Below, piece by piece: positions 43,655 through 51,597 of a stretch of 51,597 nucleotides of DNA; the first letter of the stretch is position 1, and every line of letters starts with the position of its first letter. This stretch comes from Helicobacter sp. MIT 00-7814. GTDB lineage: Bacteria > Campylobacterota > Campylobacteria > Campylobacterales > Helicobacteraceae. Under the pieces are notes generated by a model. The model saw only the letters and a list, made by a program, of their open reading frames with translations. It was not told where the DNA came from and did not search any database. Position numbers and translations under genes: made by a program. Location: contig NZ_NXLL01000014.1 of NCBI RefSeq assembly GCF_003364115.1, positions 1 through 51,597 of the forward strand. Direction: 5' to 3'.

Positions 43655-44223
43655 TAATTTAAGGGCGCTAGATTCTTAAAGCCTCGCCCACTTCTTGCAA
43701 GTGCATCAAACTCAAAATCTAAGCCCTCATTACAAAGCGCGTCATTTACATAAATTTCTTTTAATTCCACAAGCAAAGTATCCGTCGCGCTCGCAAAATC
43801 TAGCACGCTATGAAATTCGCAGAAAAATGCGACTTTAACGCCCTTTGGCACGGGCGGATAGGCGCTGTGCAAAACTTCTAAATCAATGCCAAACTCTGCT
43901 GCCTCGCTTATGCCAAAATCTAACTCTTTGGAACATTCCTGCACGAGCTTTTCTTGCGCTAAACTTGGAATGCTAATGGAGAGTTTTTGATGCATGCGCG
44001 CATTTTGCAAGGTGTCTTTTGGCGTTCCATCGCTTTTTTTCATCAAACAAAGGCTCAAAATTGCAGGCTCCAAACTCACCACGCTAAAAAAGCTAAAAGG
44101 CGCAAGGTTGATACTGCCATTGTCATTGAGACTTGAAACCCACGCGATAGGACGCGGGATAAGGCAATGGCTTAAGAGTTTAAAATTTTGCAAAGGTGTT
44201 TTTAAGGAAAGTGGAAAAATCAT
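43654..44223 (-). CDS. Flavin reductase family FMN-binding protein
   Basis: 189 residues with a split-barrel FMN-binding fold. The diagnostic part is CLIPRPIAWVSSLNDNGSINLAPFSFFSVVSLEPAILSLCL near the N terminus, followed by DTLQNARMHQKLSISI and a Glu/Val-rich core. Such proteins reduce free flavin or act as ferric or other reductases; the substrate is unknown. AGGAG lies before the ATG. Its promoter region carries part of a dispersed repeat with an extended -10. Confidence 0.88.
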   Translation of the reverse strand: MIFPLSLKTPLQNFKLLSHCLIPRPIAWVSSLNDNGSINLAPFSFFSVVSLEPAILSLCLMKKSDGTPKDTLQNARMHQKLSISIPSLAQEKLVQECSKELDFGISEAAEFGIDLEVLHSAYPPVPKGVKVAFFCEFHSVLDFASATDTLLVELKEIYVNDALCNEGLDFEFDALARSGRGFKNLAPLN

Positions 44224-44288
44224 TCAATCTCCTAGATATTTTTTAAATCGCTCTCGCGCGCATTTGCGCATAAACCCCACCCACAATC

Positions 44289-44322
44289 CGCGCGCGTAAT
44301 TTTAGCATTTTTGTTTGATAAG
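44289..44322 (-). repeat. Fragment of the dispersed leader repeat, -10 end only (copy 7)
   Basis: Minus strand: CTTATCAAACAAAAATGCTAAAATTACGCGCG, with -10-like TAAAAT at 44299-44304. It shares CTTATCA and AAAAATGnTAAAAT with copies 1, 2 and 4, but the stem-loops and the GATACAATTT end are absent. It lies 75 bases before the flavin reductase start and could be its promoter. Confidence 0.5.
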
Positions 44323-44407
44323 ATTCTAGAATGATAATTTAAAACCTAAATAATCACACCCTGCGCGCAAAACTTCTAAAATCTGTGTTTAGATTCTGCA
44401 AATTTTC

Positions 44408-45796
44408 TCACACCACCTGCATTTGCTTTGCAGTAGAAATCACAAGTTCAGGCGTGATGTCTTTCATGCATTGATGGTGCTTTAAAGGGCAAATGCGCTT
44501 CTTGCATGGCGCGCAAGGCAGGTGCTTGCAAAGAATTGCGGTATTTTTCACAAGCACAAGATTTTCACGCTCAATCGCAGGTTTTTTAGCAATTTTTTGA
44601 GAATCCGCCCCAAAAGCCAGCGCATTTTCATAAAAATATTTTTTTGCAATTTCAAGATTCCAACCGCAAGTATCACTCATATCCGTAGGACCAAAAATGC
44701 TAATAGAAGGCGTGCCAAGCGCGCTAGCAATGTGCATCGGACCGCTATCGTTGGTGATAAACAAATCAAGCGCGCCTAGGGAATCCACCAGCTCATAAAG
44801 CGTAGTTTTGTTGGTTAAATCAATGAAATTTTTAAGCCCATAGTCCCCACTTTCAAAGTCCTCAAGTCCCGCATTTATGCGCGCGCTTAGCTTTATATCA
44901 GAGCCAAAAAGTGCGACAAAATGCCCTTGCGCTAAAAAAAACTTTATCACCTCGATAAAATACGATTCTTCCCAGCACTTCGCACTTCCAAAGGCAGCGC
45001 CGGGATTGATACCGATATATTTTGGCGCACTTTGCATAGAATCTTCCCCTCTAGATTCTGCAAACTCCGCAAATTTACGCAAAACACTTTCATTTTTAAA
45101 GCCATTTTCGCCCCCACGGGGAAGTTGCAAAGGATAGAGCGCATTTAAAATTTGAGAATCTACAATTTCATGAAGCAAAAATTCATACTTTTGCACTTGA
45201 TGCAATGGCGTAAAGCGCGGGATTTTGTAGCTATGCGTAAGAAGTAAGCCGCGCAAATTTTTCCCATAGCCTATGCGGATTTTTGCACGCGTAAAAAATA
45301 AAAAAAGCGCGCCAAAAAAGCCATTATTAAAGCTAATGCTAATTTGCGCACCACGGGCATTTTGCGCCAAAAGAAAAGTCGCGTAGATTCTGTTTCGTTG
45401 CCAAAATTTTGCAAGATATGAGATTCTAAGCTTTAATCTCTGTAAGAATCCACCGCGCGCGGGACTTTGCAAAGAGTCCTGTAAAAAATCTTGCGTCGGA
45501 TTTCGCAAAGAATCTTGAGCGGTGTTTTGCGCCCGATTCTGTAAGGCTTGCAAAGCCTGCTTATAGGCATTTTTTTGTGCTTTTGCATAGGTTTTGCTTG
45601 TGTCAATAATAACTTTCTCCACCCTTTTATCACGCTCAAACACCCTGCACACTTCACTTCCCACGATGATAAAGCGCGCATTTGGGAAAGAATCTTTGAG
45701 CTTTTGCACGCTAGAAGCACACATAACGCTATCTCCCAGCCAATTTGGCATACGCAATAAAATAGTTGTGACAAGCTTAGAATCCACGCCTTGCAA
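44408..45796 (-). CDS. waaF: ADP-heptose:LPS heptosyltransferase II
   Basis: Adds the second heptose to the LPS inner core. GT-B family 9 features: N-terminal ILLRMPNWLGDSVMCASSVQKL, central IGINPGAAFGSAKCWEESYF, and C-terminal FITNDSGPMHIASALGTPSISIFGPTD. The start is TTG with AAAAGG 6 bases before it. The protein (462) is longer than usual (about 350), because a Gln/Asp/Asn-rich loop (about 84-120, AQDSLRNPTQDFLQDS) is inserted in the N-terminal domain and the C-terminal end has Cys-rich CAPCKKRICPLKHHQC. Confidence 0.92.
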   Translation of the reverse strand: MQGVDSKLVTTILLRMPNWLGDSVMCASSVQKLKDSFPNARFIIVGSEVCRVFERDKRVEKVIIDTSKTYAKAQKNAYKQALQALQNRAQNTAQDSLRNPTQDFLQDSLQSPARGGFLQRLKLRISYLAKFWQRNRIYATFLLAQNARGAQISISFNNGFFGALFLFFTRAKIRIGYGKNLRGLLLTHSYKIPRFTPLHQVQKYEFLLHEIVDSQILNALYPLQLPRGGENGFKNESVLRKFAEFAESRGEDSMQSAPKYIGINPGAAFGSAKCWEESYFIEVIKFFLAQGHFVALFGSDIKLSARINAGLEDFESGDYGLKNFIDLTNKTTLYELVDSLGALDLFITNDSGPMHIASALGTPSISIFGPTDMSDTCGWNLEIAKKYFYENALAFGADSQKIAKKPAIERENLVLVKNTAILCKHLPCAPCKKRICPLKHHQCMKDITPELVISTAKQMQVV

Positions 45797-45821
45797 GCCT
45801 TTTAATGAAGTTAAAAAATGT

Positions 45822-45827
45822 ATTGTA
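45822..45827 (-). promoter_or_regulatory. -10 box of the waaF promoter
   Basis: TACAAT on the minus strand in TTTTGCTACAATACATT, 26 bases before the TTG start. Confidence 0.5.
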
Positions 45828-45862
45828 GCAAAAAGTTAAGGTTTGTAAAAACACTTGTTTGC

Positions 45863-45868
45863 TAGAAT
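45863..45868 (+). promoter_or_regulatory. -10 box of the tkt promoter
   Basis: TAGAAT in GTTTGCTAGAATCGC, 41 bases before the tkt ATG, with TAAAGGAAAT as ribosome site; divergent from the waaF promoter. Confidence 0.5.
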
Positions 45869-45908
45869 CGCTCCTTCCAAAACAAATCGCCACATTTAAA
45901 GGAAATCG

Positions 45909-47855
45909 ATGAAAACACACGAGATAGCACCCTCTGACATTCCACAGCTCTCAAAAATGGCTAGCACCTTGCGTTTTTTATGCGCGGATATGGTACAAAG
46001 GGCAAACAGCGGGCATCCCGGCGCCCCGCTAGGGCTTGCGGATATTGCGGTGGTTTTGAGCCTTTATATCCGCCTAAATCCGAGCAATCCCACTTGGCTT
46101 AATCGCGATAGAGTAATCTTTAGCGGCGGGCATGCAAGCGCGCTTGTGTATAGTTTATTGCACTTGTGGGGCTTTGAAGTGAGTTTAGAAGATTTGCAAA
46201 ATTTTAGAAAATTAGATTCCAAAACGCCCGGACACCCGGAGTTTTCACACACGCCCGGCGTTGAAGTCACCACAGGACCACTAGGGCAAGGTATTGCAAA
46301 CGCTGTAGGTATGGCGATGGCGTCAAAATACGCCAAAAACACACTTGGCAAAAATGCGCGCGGACAGGAAGTCATCAATCACAATGTGTTTTGTTTCTGC
46401 GGTGATGGGGATTTGCAAGAAGGTATAAGCTATGAAGCCTGCTCACTTGCGGGAAAGCACAAGTTGGAAAATTTTATTTTAATTTATGATAGCAATAATA
46501 TCAGCATTGAAGGTGCGGTGAGCAAGGCATTTGATGAAAATATCCCGCAGAGATTTAAGGCGCAGGGCTTTGAGGTGTTTGAATGTGATGGGCATGATTT
46601 TGCAAGTATCAATAATGCGCTTAAAAGCGCGCTAGATTCCAAACTTCCTAGCATTATCATCGCGCACACTACCATCGCTAAAGGCGCTCTAAGTTTAGAA
46701 GGTAGCCACAAATCCCATGGTGCGCCTTTGGGCGAGGAAATCATCGCGCAAGCAAAGCAAAGCGCGGGATTTGATCCAATCAAAACTTTTGAGATTCCAA
46801 ATGATTGCTTATTGCGCTTTAGGAATGTCGCTGAAGTTGGCGCGCTGGCGAATTTGCAGTGGGAAAACGAGCTAGATTCTCAAGTGAAAGAAAAAATCGC
46901 GCAAATGCTTGATTTTGACAAAGTGGAATTTCCGCGTTTCGAGCAAGACAAGGCGATTGCTACGCGTGTGAGCAATGGCGAGATTTTAAATGCCATTGCA
47001 AAGGCAGTGCCGGGATTTTTGGGCGGAAGTGCGGATTTAGCACCCAGCAACAACACCGAATTAAAAGGAGAATCTGACTTCCCAAATGGGCGTAATTTTC
47101 ACTTTGGCATACGCGAGCACGCTATGGGCGCGATTTGCAATGGCATCGCAAATTATGGGCTTTTCGCGCCATTTTGTGCGACTTTTTTTGTCTTTAGCGA
47201 TTATCTCACGCCAAGCATTAGGATCGCCAGCCTCATGCGCGCGCAGGTATTTTATGTCTTCACGCATGATAGTATAGGTGTTGGCGAAGATGGCGCGACA
47301 CACCAGCCAATCGAGCAACTCTCGCATTTACGCGCGATGCCAAATTTGCTTGTTTTCCGCCCAAGCGACGCGAATGAAAATGCCGCGTGTTGGGAAGTTG
47401 CATTAAAACACAAAGTCCCAAGCGCGTTTATTTTGAGCCGACAAAATCTCGCAGTCATTAGCAATCCAACTTCCGCGCAAGTAGCAAAAGGCGCGTATAT
47501 CCTGCGCGAGTGCAAGGGTGAAAAGCCACAAATCACGCTTATTGCAAGTGGTAGCGAGGTGGATCTTGCGTTGAAAGCTCAAGAGATTCTAGAATCTCAA
47601 AACATCGCAACGCGCGTGGTGAGCGCGCCAAGCTATGATTTATTGATACAGCAAGATAAGGACTATGTTGATTCTTTGTTTGGCTCTAGCAAAGTGCTTG
47701 CGATTGAAGCAGCAAGGGGGCTAGAGTGGTATAAATTTGCGGATTGCGTTTTTGGGATTGAAAGCTTTGGGGCAAGTGGGAAGGGCGATGCGCTCTTTGC
47801 TCGCTTTGGCTTTGAAGCGCAAAATATCGCAAACAAAGCAAAAGATCTTTTGTAA
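45909..47855 (+). CDS. tkt: Transketolase
   Basis: Thiamine-diphosphate enzyme of the pentose phosphate pathway. The ThDP motif is GDGDLQEGISYEACSLAGKHKLENFILIYDSNN; substrate and cofactor residues are also seen in MVQRANSGHPGAPLGLADIA, FSGGHASAL, HPEFSHTPGVEVTTGPLGQG, GSHKSHGAPLG, RFHFGIREHAMG-type NFHFGIREHAMGA and GVGEDGATHQPIEQ. Length (648) is normal. It starts a pair with the AddB-like gene, 22 bases apart. Confidence 0.97.
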   Translation: MKTHEIAPSDIPQLSKMASTLRFLCADMVQRANSGHPGAPLGLADIAVVLSLYIRLNPSNPTWLNRDRVIFSGGHASALVYSLLHLWGFEVSLEDLQNFRKLDSKTPGHPEFSHTPGVEVTTGPLGQGIANAVGMAMASKYAKNTLGKNARGQEVINHNVFCFCGDGDLQEGISYEACSLAGKHKLENFILIYDSNNISIEGAVSKAFDENIPQRFKAQGFEVFECDGHDFASINNALKSALDSKLPSIIIAHTTIAKGALSLEGSHKSHGAPLGEEIIAQAKQSAGFDPIKTFEIPNDCLLRFRNVAEVGALANLQWENELDSQVKEKIAQMLDFDKVEFPRFEQDKAIATRVSNGEILNAIAKAVPGFLGGSADLAPSNNTELKGESDFPNGRNFHFGIREHAMGAICNGIANYGLFAPFCATFFVFSDYLTPSIRIASLMRAQVFYVFTHDSIGVGEDGATHQPIEQLSHLRAMPNLLVFRPSDANENAACWEVALKHKVPSAFILSRQNLAVISNPTSAQVAKGAYILRECKGEKPQITLIASGSEVDLALKAQEILESQNIATRVVSAPSYDLLIQQDKDYVDSLFGSSKVLAIEAARGLEWYKFADCVFGIESFGASGKGDALFARFGFEAQNIANKAKDLL

Positions 47856-47877
47856 GCCCAAACTACACGAAAACAGC

Positions 47878-50301
47878 ATGCAAGAAATAACGCTAAAAAA
47901 CATCGTGCAAACGCCTGCTAGCGAGGATTCTTTGCGCGCGCTCACTTCACGCACGCTCAATGTGTATTCCTCCAAGCGCTCAATGCTAGCACTTTTGCAA
48001 GATGGGCGCATTTGCGAGCCGAGCATGCTTATTTCTGAATTTTTTAGCAAAGCAATTTTTTATGAAAATAAGATTCTCCTGCCAAACTCCGCGCGCAAAT
48101 TTATCCTAAGCTCTGTCTTGCGTGGCTATGAGTTTGAGGAACTGCGCAAAAAAGGACTTATTTTTGAAAAAAGTTTTTTGGCATATTTGCAAAGTAGCGA
48201 ATTTTTCTTAGAATTTTTTGATGAACTTTTTTTGCATAATATTTCAATCGATAAAATCCCACTGCGCGATACTTACGGCGAGTATGAGGATCATTTGAAA
48301 ATCCTGCAAGCCATTAAGGCGCGCTATGATTCTATTTTGCAGGCACATGATTTTGTGTATAAAAGTCGCGATTTTTGTCTTTCTTTTGGATTCTTAGCGC
48401 GATTTGAGCGTATTAAGCTTTTTATCTCTGGTGTGCTAAATCCTTTTGAGTTAGAGATTTTGCGCGCAGTGGGCGAAAAATGCGAGGTGCTTTTGTGCTT
48501 TGAATTCCAAAAAGACAAGCAAAAGTTTTGGAATATTTTTGATACGCAACCCACATTGCAAGAAAACACGCACTATGAAGTGCTTTTCCCAAGTGGCGAG
48601 GTGGTGGATTCTCACGCTTTTAGTAAAAACGCGCAATTGAACGCTGTAAGCCTAAGCTCTAGGATCGAGCAAGTAGGCGCGATAAATTCTCAAATTTCAA
48701 AGTGGCTTAAAGCTGGCATTGCGCCTGAGCAAATCACGCTAGTGCTGCCAAATAGCAACTTTATGCGCTATTTGCAGACGCTTGATTTGGAGCATAACTT
48801 TAATTACGCCTTTGGTAAGCCTTTTATGCAAAGTGATTTTTACACAAATTTTGCCCAAATTTTAGATGAAACTTTAGAATCTAGCGCGCAGGAGCTGGCA
48901 CGAGAGCCTTTTAGTAAAAAGCTAGAATGGCTTAAAAACAATGTCAATCAAAGCTTTGCGCTAAGCAAAAAAAATCTTGCAAGTCTGCATCAAAAAATGC
49001 TTGAAATTTTAAGCGAATATGCGTGTATGGAGGAGTTTTTGGGCGATGTGAGCTTAGAAGAGCTGACAAAATATTTTCTGCAAGAGATAGAATCATGGAG
49101 CATTGATGATGTGAGCGGGGGGCGCATTAGCGTGATAGAGGTGCTGGAGTCGCGCGCATTGAAGCTGGAATATGTGATTGTCCCTGATTGCAACGAGGCG
49201 TTTATCCCAAATCTTAAAGAAAGCGATTTGTTTTTGAATACTTCCTTGCGCCACCAGCTTGGAATCCCAACGATTAAGGATAAAAAACTTTTGCAAATTA
49301 GCTACTATAAGCATTTATTGCAAAGCGCAAAAGAAGCGCTCGTGCTGTTTGTGGAGGACGAGGACAACGCGCGCGCAGGGCTTATTGATGAGCTAGAAAT
49401 AAAAATCGCGCCAAATGAAAGCAGTATTTTCACTCATCATCTCACAAACGCGCAGGAATACAAGCTAGAGCGCTATTTTAGCACTCTGCCTGCGCGCTTT
49501 TCACCCACGAGCTTTGCGACATTTTTATTTTGCAAGCAAAAATTTTATTTTTACTACTTGCAAAATCTTCGCACACAAGAAGAAGCGCCACCAGCAACCA
49601 CACTTGGCACGATGTTGCATAGCATTTTGGAGCGCTCTTATCAGCCCTATGTTGGCAAGATTGTGGATTTAGGCACGCTTAAAACAATTAAAGATTCCGC
49701 TTTTGCAATTTTGCACAAAGAAAAGCAGAATCTGCCTTCCCCCCAAATTATGGAGCTTGAGCTTATGGAATACCACTTGGCGCGATTTTTTGCGTGCGAG
49801 GAGCAGTTTATTGCAGAAAATGGCGCGTTTGAAATTTTGGGCTTAGAAATTGCGCTAAATGCGGAGATTGAGGGTTTTTACTTTTATGGCAAGGCTGATA
49901 GAATCCAGCGCTTGCAAAATGGCAAAGTGCTGATTTTGGACTACAAATACAAGGACAAAGTCGAGGCGGCAAAAGATGATTTTAGCCTTGAGCTGTATAA
50001 GCAAATGTATGGCGGGGCGGATGCGGAGATTTTGTGTGCGTTTTATGATATTAAAGCTGGCGCGTTGTGCTGGGACTGCGCGGCAGATAAAGGGCTTTCA
50101 AAAACGCAGGCGCTTAAAAATATCTTGCAAGAAATCCGCGAGGAATTTACTTTAGATTTAGAGCAAATAAATGCGTTAGGAAGCAAGGGCGTAAATGTAG
50201 CTAAAGATTTTCAAAACGCGCAGAATGCTACATATGGGGAATTTACCCAAAGAGACAAAGCGTGCAATTATTGCGATTATAAAATGCTTTGCGGAAGGTA
50301 G
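47878..50301 (+). CDS. AddB-like PD-(D/E)XK nuclease with predicted iron-sulfur staple
   Basis: Large recombination nuclease subunit, probably AddB of AddAB (807 residues). The C-terminal nuclease domain has FSPTSFATFLFCKQKFYFYYLQN, GTMLHSILERSY, GKADRIQRLQNG and ILDYKYK (the D...DYK active site). The four Cys, one in FLFCKQKFY and three in the C-terminal CNYCDYKMLC, match the C-n-C-x2-C-x5-C [4Fe-4S] staple of AddB. No Walker A motif is seen in the N-terminal half, as in AddB, whose helicase fold is inactive. I chose the ATG at 47878 because the open frame before it lies inside tkt. The partner AddA is not in the window. Confidence 0.85.
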   Translation: MQEITLKNIVQTPASEDSLRALTSRTLNVYSSKRSMLALLQDGRICEPSMLISEFFSKAIFYENKILLPNSARKFILSSVLRGYEFEELRKKGLIFEKSFLAYLQSSEFFLEFFDELFLHNISIDKIPLRDTYGEYEDHLKILQAIKARYDSILQAHDFVYKSRDFCLSFGFLARFERIKLFISGVLNPFELEILRAVGEKCEVLLCFEFQKDKQKFWNIFDTQPTLQENTHYEVLFPSGEVVDSHAFSKNAQLNAVSLSSRIEQVGAINSQISKWLKAGIAPEQITLVLPNSNFMRYLQTLDLEHNFNYAFGKPFMQSDFYTNFAQILDETLESSAQELAREPFSKKLEWLKNNVNQSFALSKKNLASLHQKMLEILSEYACMEEFLGDVSLEELTKYFLQEIESWSIDDVSGGRISVIEVLESRALKLEYVIVPDCNEAFIPNLKESDLFLNTSLRHQLGIPTIKDKKLLQISYYKHLLQSAKEALVLFVEDEDNARAGLIDELEIKIAPNESSIFTHHLTNAQEYKLERYFSTLPARFSPTSFATFLFCKQKFYFYYLQNLRTQEEAPPATTLGTMLHSILERSYQPYVGKIVDLGTLKTIKDSAFAILHKEKQNLPSPQIMELELMEYHLARFFACEEQFIAENGAFEILGLEIALNAEIEGFYFYGKADRIQRLQNGKVLILDYKYKDKVEAAKDDFSLELYKQMYGGADAEILCAFYDIKAGALCWDCAADKGLSKTQALKNILQEIREEFTLDLEQINALGSKGVNVAKDFQNAQNATYGEFTQRDKACNYCDYKMLCGR

Positions 50302-51258
50302 GCTAGTCTTTTGAGAAATTAGCCTTTTAAGTGGATAAATTTATCGTTGCTTGTATTTTTTAAAAATTTTTCTGCGAATCTTGCGCTCAAAAATACGCTG
50401 AATCTCATAAGCGCGCTTAAAGAAAAGCAAAAAACTGCGCGCTTTTGGGTAACTAAAATACAACCTTACAAACAAACTAAGCCTAGAAGCTGTGATATAG
50501 GGCTTTGTCAAGTCAAGCTTTGGAAGCAAATTTAGCGGATCTTTGGCGGAATTAAGGATTTTAAGCGAACCTTGCGCGAGGCATGGTAAAAAAGTCTTTT
50601 TTGCTAGCTCTGCAAATTCTTTATCCCCAAACGCATTGAAAAACTCTAAAAGCTGCAAGAAAAGACGCATGCGACTTGAATTCCCATGATATTCCTTAGC
50701 AGCGATTATATCTTTGAAAAATACGTTATAAAAAGGCAACAAATAAGGCGCAATAGAAGTGACACTCTGAAAAGTTGTGCTATTTGGACGCACTCTATAA
50801 TAATGCAATTTTTTTGGCGTAAAACAAATGCGATTTGCACTCATAAATAGCATAACACCAAAGCTTGCATCTTCGTAAATAACGCCATTGAGAAAATAGA
50901 GTTTGAGCGATTTTAAAAAAGAAAAGTCAATAAGCATATTCCAAGAAGCAGTGAAACTTTGATGATTAAGCCTTATGAGATTATCAAGCCATTGCTTTGG
51001 GCTAAATGTGCATTGCGTAGGATAATGATACACTTCAGCACAGCAAGTTATATCATAAAACTGCGCAAAGCCATCAAAAAAAACATTGTTATCAAACCAC
51101 ACCATCTCCACACTTTTACCCTGCTCCTCACATTTAGCAAATGCTTTTATGCACTCCTCCACACATTCCTTTTCCCAATAATCATCAGAATCTAAAAAGA
51201 TAATATAGTCAATGGGTTGAGATTCTATATTTGCATGTTTGGTATTTGATGGTTTTTC

Positions 51259-51356
51259 GTCATTGCGAGGATTCGTAGAATCTGAAGCAATCCATTCTTG
51301 TCGTGTTGTTGTAAATTCTGTATTCGTGTGGATTGCTTCGCTTTGCTCGCAATGAC
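51259..51356. repeat. Large imperfect palindrome, copy 2 (inside the glycosyltransferase gene)
   Basis: GTCATTGCGAGGATTCGTAG at the left and GTGTGGATTGCTTCGCTTTG with CTCGCAATGAC at the right; same arms as at 10867-10974. It is read through in frame within the Ser/Asp-rich insert of the glycosyltransferase, without any stop. Confidence 0.8.
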
Positions 51357-51536
51357 TTGTAGTATTAGCTTGTGTATAGACTTTCTTAATGTGATAAGGA
51401 TTAGAATCTATAACCTCATAAGTTTGCAGAGAATCTAAGGAAGTGGAATCTAAAGAAGTTTGAGAAATAGAATCTTGAGAATCTAAAGGATTAGCAGGAG
51501 CATCTAAAGAATCTTTAGCTTTTAAGTTAGTATTAT

Positions 51537-51546
51537 CCCCCCCCCC
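51537..51546. repeat. C10 homopolymer tract (candidate phase-variation switch)
   Basis: Ten C on the plus strand, i.e. G10 on the coding strand of the glycosyltransferase. It is the only homopolymer of this length and kind I noticed in the window. Tracts of this kind slip during replication in Helicobacter and Campylobacter. Confidence 0.85.
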
Positions 51547-51597
51547 TTAGTTCATTATTTGGGTGATTAGAATCTACAGATTCTGCAATACCATTAA

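Larger units (their letters stand above)
50341..51597 (-). pseudogene. Phase-variable family 2 glycosyltransferase, out of frame here (partial)
   Basis: The C-terminal part of a GT2-like glycosyltransferase is open from 51546 down to 50341. It contains YIIFLDSDDYWEKE, the DxD-type donor site, near codon 51180-51220, and a helical C-terminal domain with RIRRKIFKKYKQR. Before this come about 110 low-complexity Asp/Ser/Thr/Asn residues. At 51537-51546 lies a C10 tract (G10 on the coding strand). The frame upstream (AESVDSNHPNNELR) reaches a stop right after the tract, and the downstream frame has a stop right before it. Nine or twelve G would join the two frames. The N terminus lies beyond the window. 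The annotated start at 51162 (GTG) is only an internal codon. Likely surface polysaccharide or LPS synthesis. Confidence 0.75.

Noticed and set aside
1..51597. tRNA, rRNA, CRISPR arrays and insertion sequences
   Set aside because: I looked through the intergenic regions and saw no cloverleaf with a T-loop GGTTCGA-type signature, no regularly spaced repeat array and no transposase.

Overview
The window looks like chromosomal DNA of a Helicobacter, most likely an enterohepatic species. The gene order supports this: rpmH-rnpA-yidD-yidC-jag-mnmE, and hemC-proS-hemA-ispB followed by two small genes matching the HP0241/HP0242 pair of H. pylori, as well as psd-nadA and tkt next to an AddB-like gene. 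Other signs are LPP20-type lipoproteins, a RibBA with a decayed second domain, and -10 boxes of the TATAAT/TAGAAT/TACAAT kind without clear -35 boxes. The DNA is unusually rich in GCGC and in AGATTCT/AGAATCT. I found no tRNA, rRNA, CRISPR array, prophage or insertion sequence.

Layout. 0.1-3.8 kb: a TraF-like outer membrane protein and an Upf1-like helicase. 3.8-9.9 kb (minus): a PLP enzyme and the ribosome/membrane-insertion block mnmE-jag-yidC-yidD-rnpA-rpmH. 10-14 kb (minus): exbB-exbD followed by a MotA-like protein with a long coiled-coil tail and a MotB/OmpA-like protein, a pair that resembles ZorA-ZorB of Zorya anti-phage systems. 14-20 kb: waaA, a copper P-type ATPase, a lipoprotein, yraN, a DUF308 protein and ridA. 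20-27 kb: a secreted protein with purU, a serine hydrolase, sodC, two outer membrane proteins, yggS and ribBA. 27-33 kb (plus): three lipoproteins (COG3014, LpoB-like, LPP20-like), a queuosine-precursor transporter, psd and nadA. 33-43 kb (minus): gyrA, hemC, proS, hemA, a polyprenyl synthase, two small Helicobacter genes and hisD. 43-51.6 kb: feoA, a flavin reductase, waaF, tkt, the AddB-like nuclease and a glycosyltransferase interrupted at a C10 tract.

Most genes are housekeeping: tRNA modification, membrane protein insertion, LPS core (waaA, waaF), haem, NAD, riboflavin, histidine and phospholipid synthesis. The accessory interest lies in four places. (1) A dispersed repeat, read on the minus strand, runs from an extended -10 (TGGTAAAAT) through one or two stem-loops to GATACAATTTAAAGGA. 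It sits directly in front of three genes, doubled in the gap between the ZorA-like and ZorB-like genes, inside copA, and in decayed form after nadA. Its stems differ between copies but stay paired. (2) The ZorAB-like pair lies between exbBD and rpmH, genes that I recall as neighbours in H. pylori. (3) The last gene is probably phase-variable and out of frame here, and it also carries an in-frame palindromic repeat. (4) GyrA has Ile at the main quinolone-resistance position.

All calls come from reading the sequence and from memory of the families; no database search was possible. Intergenic stretches longer than 300 bases (10724-11156, 22699-23007, 32898-33249) hold mainly copies of the repeat family plus, before sodC, a promoter.
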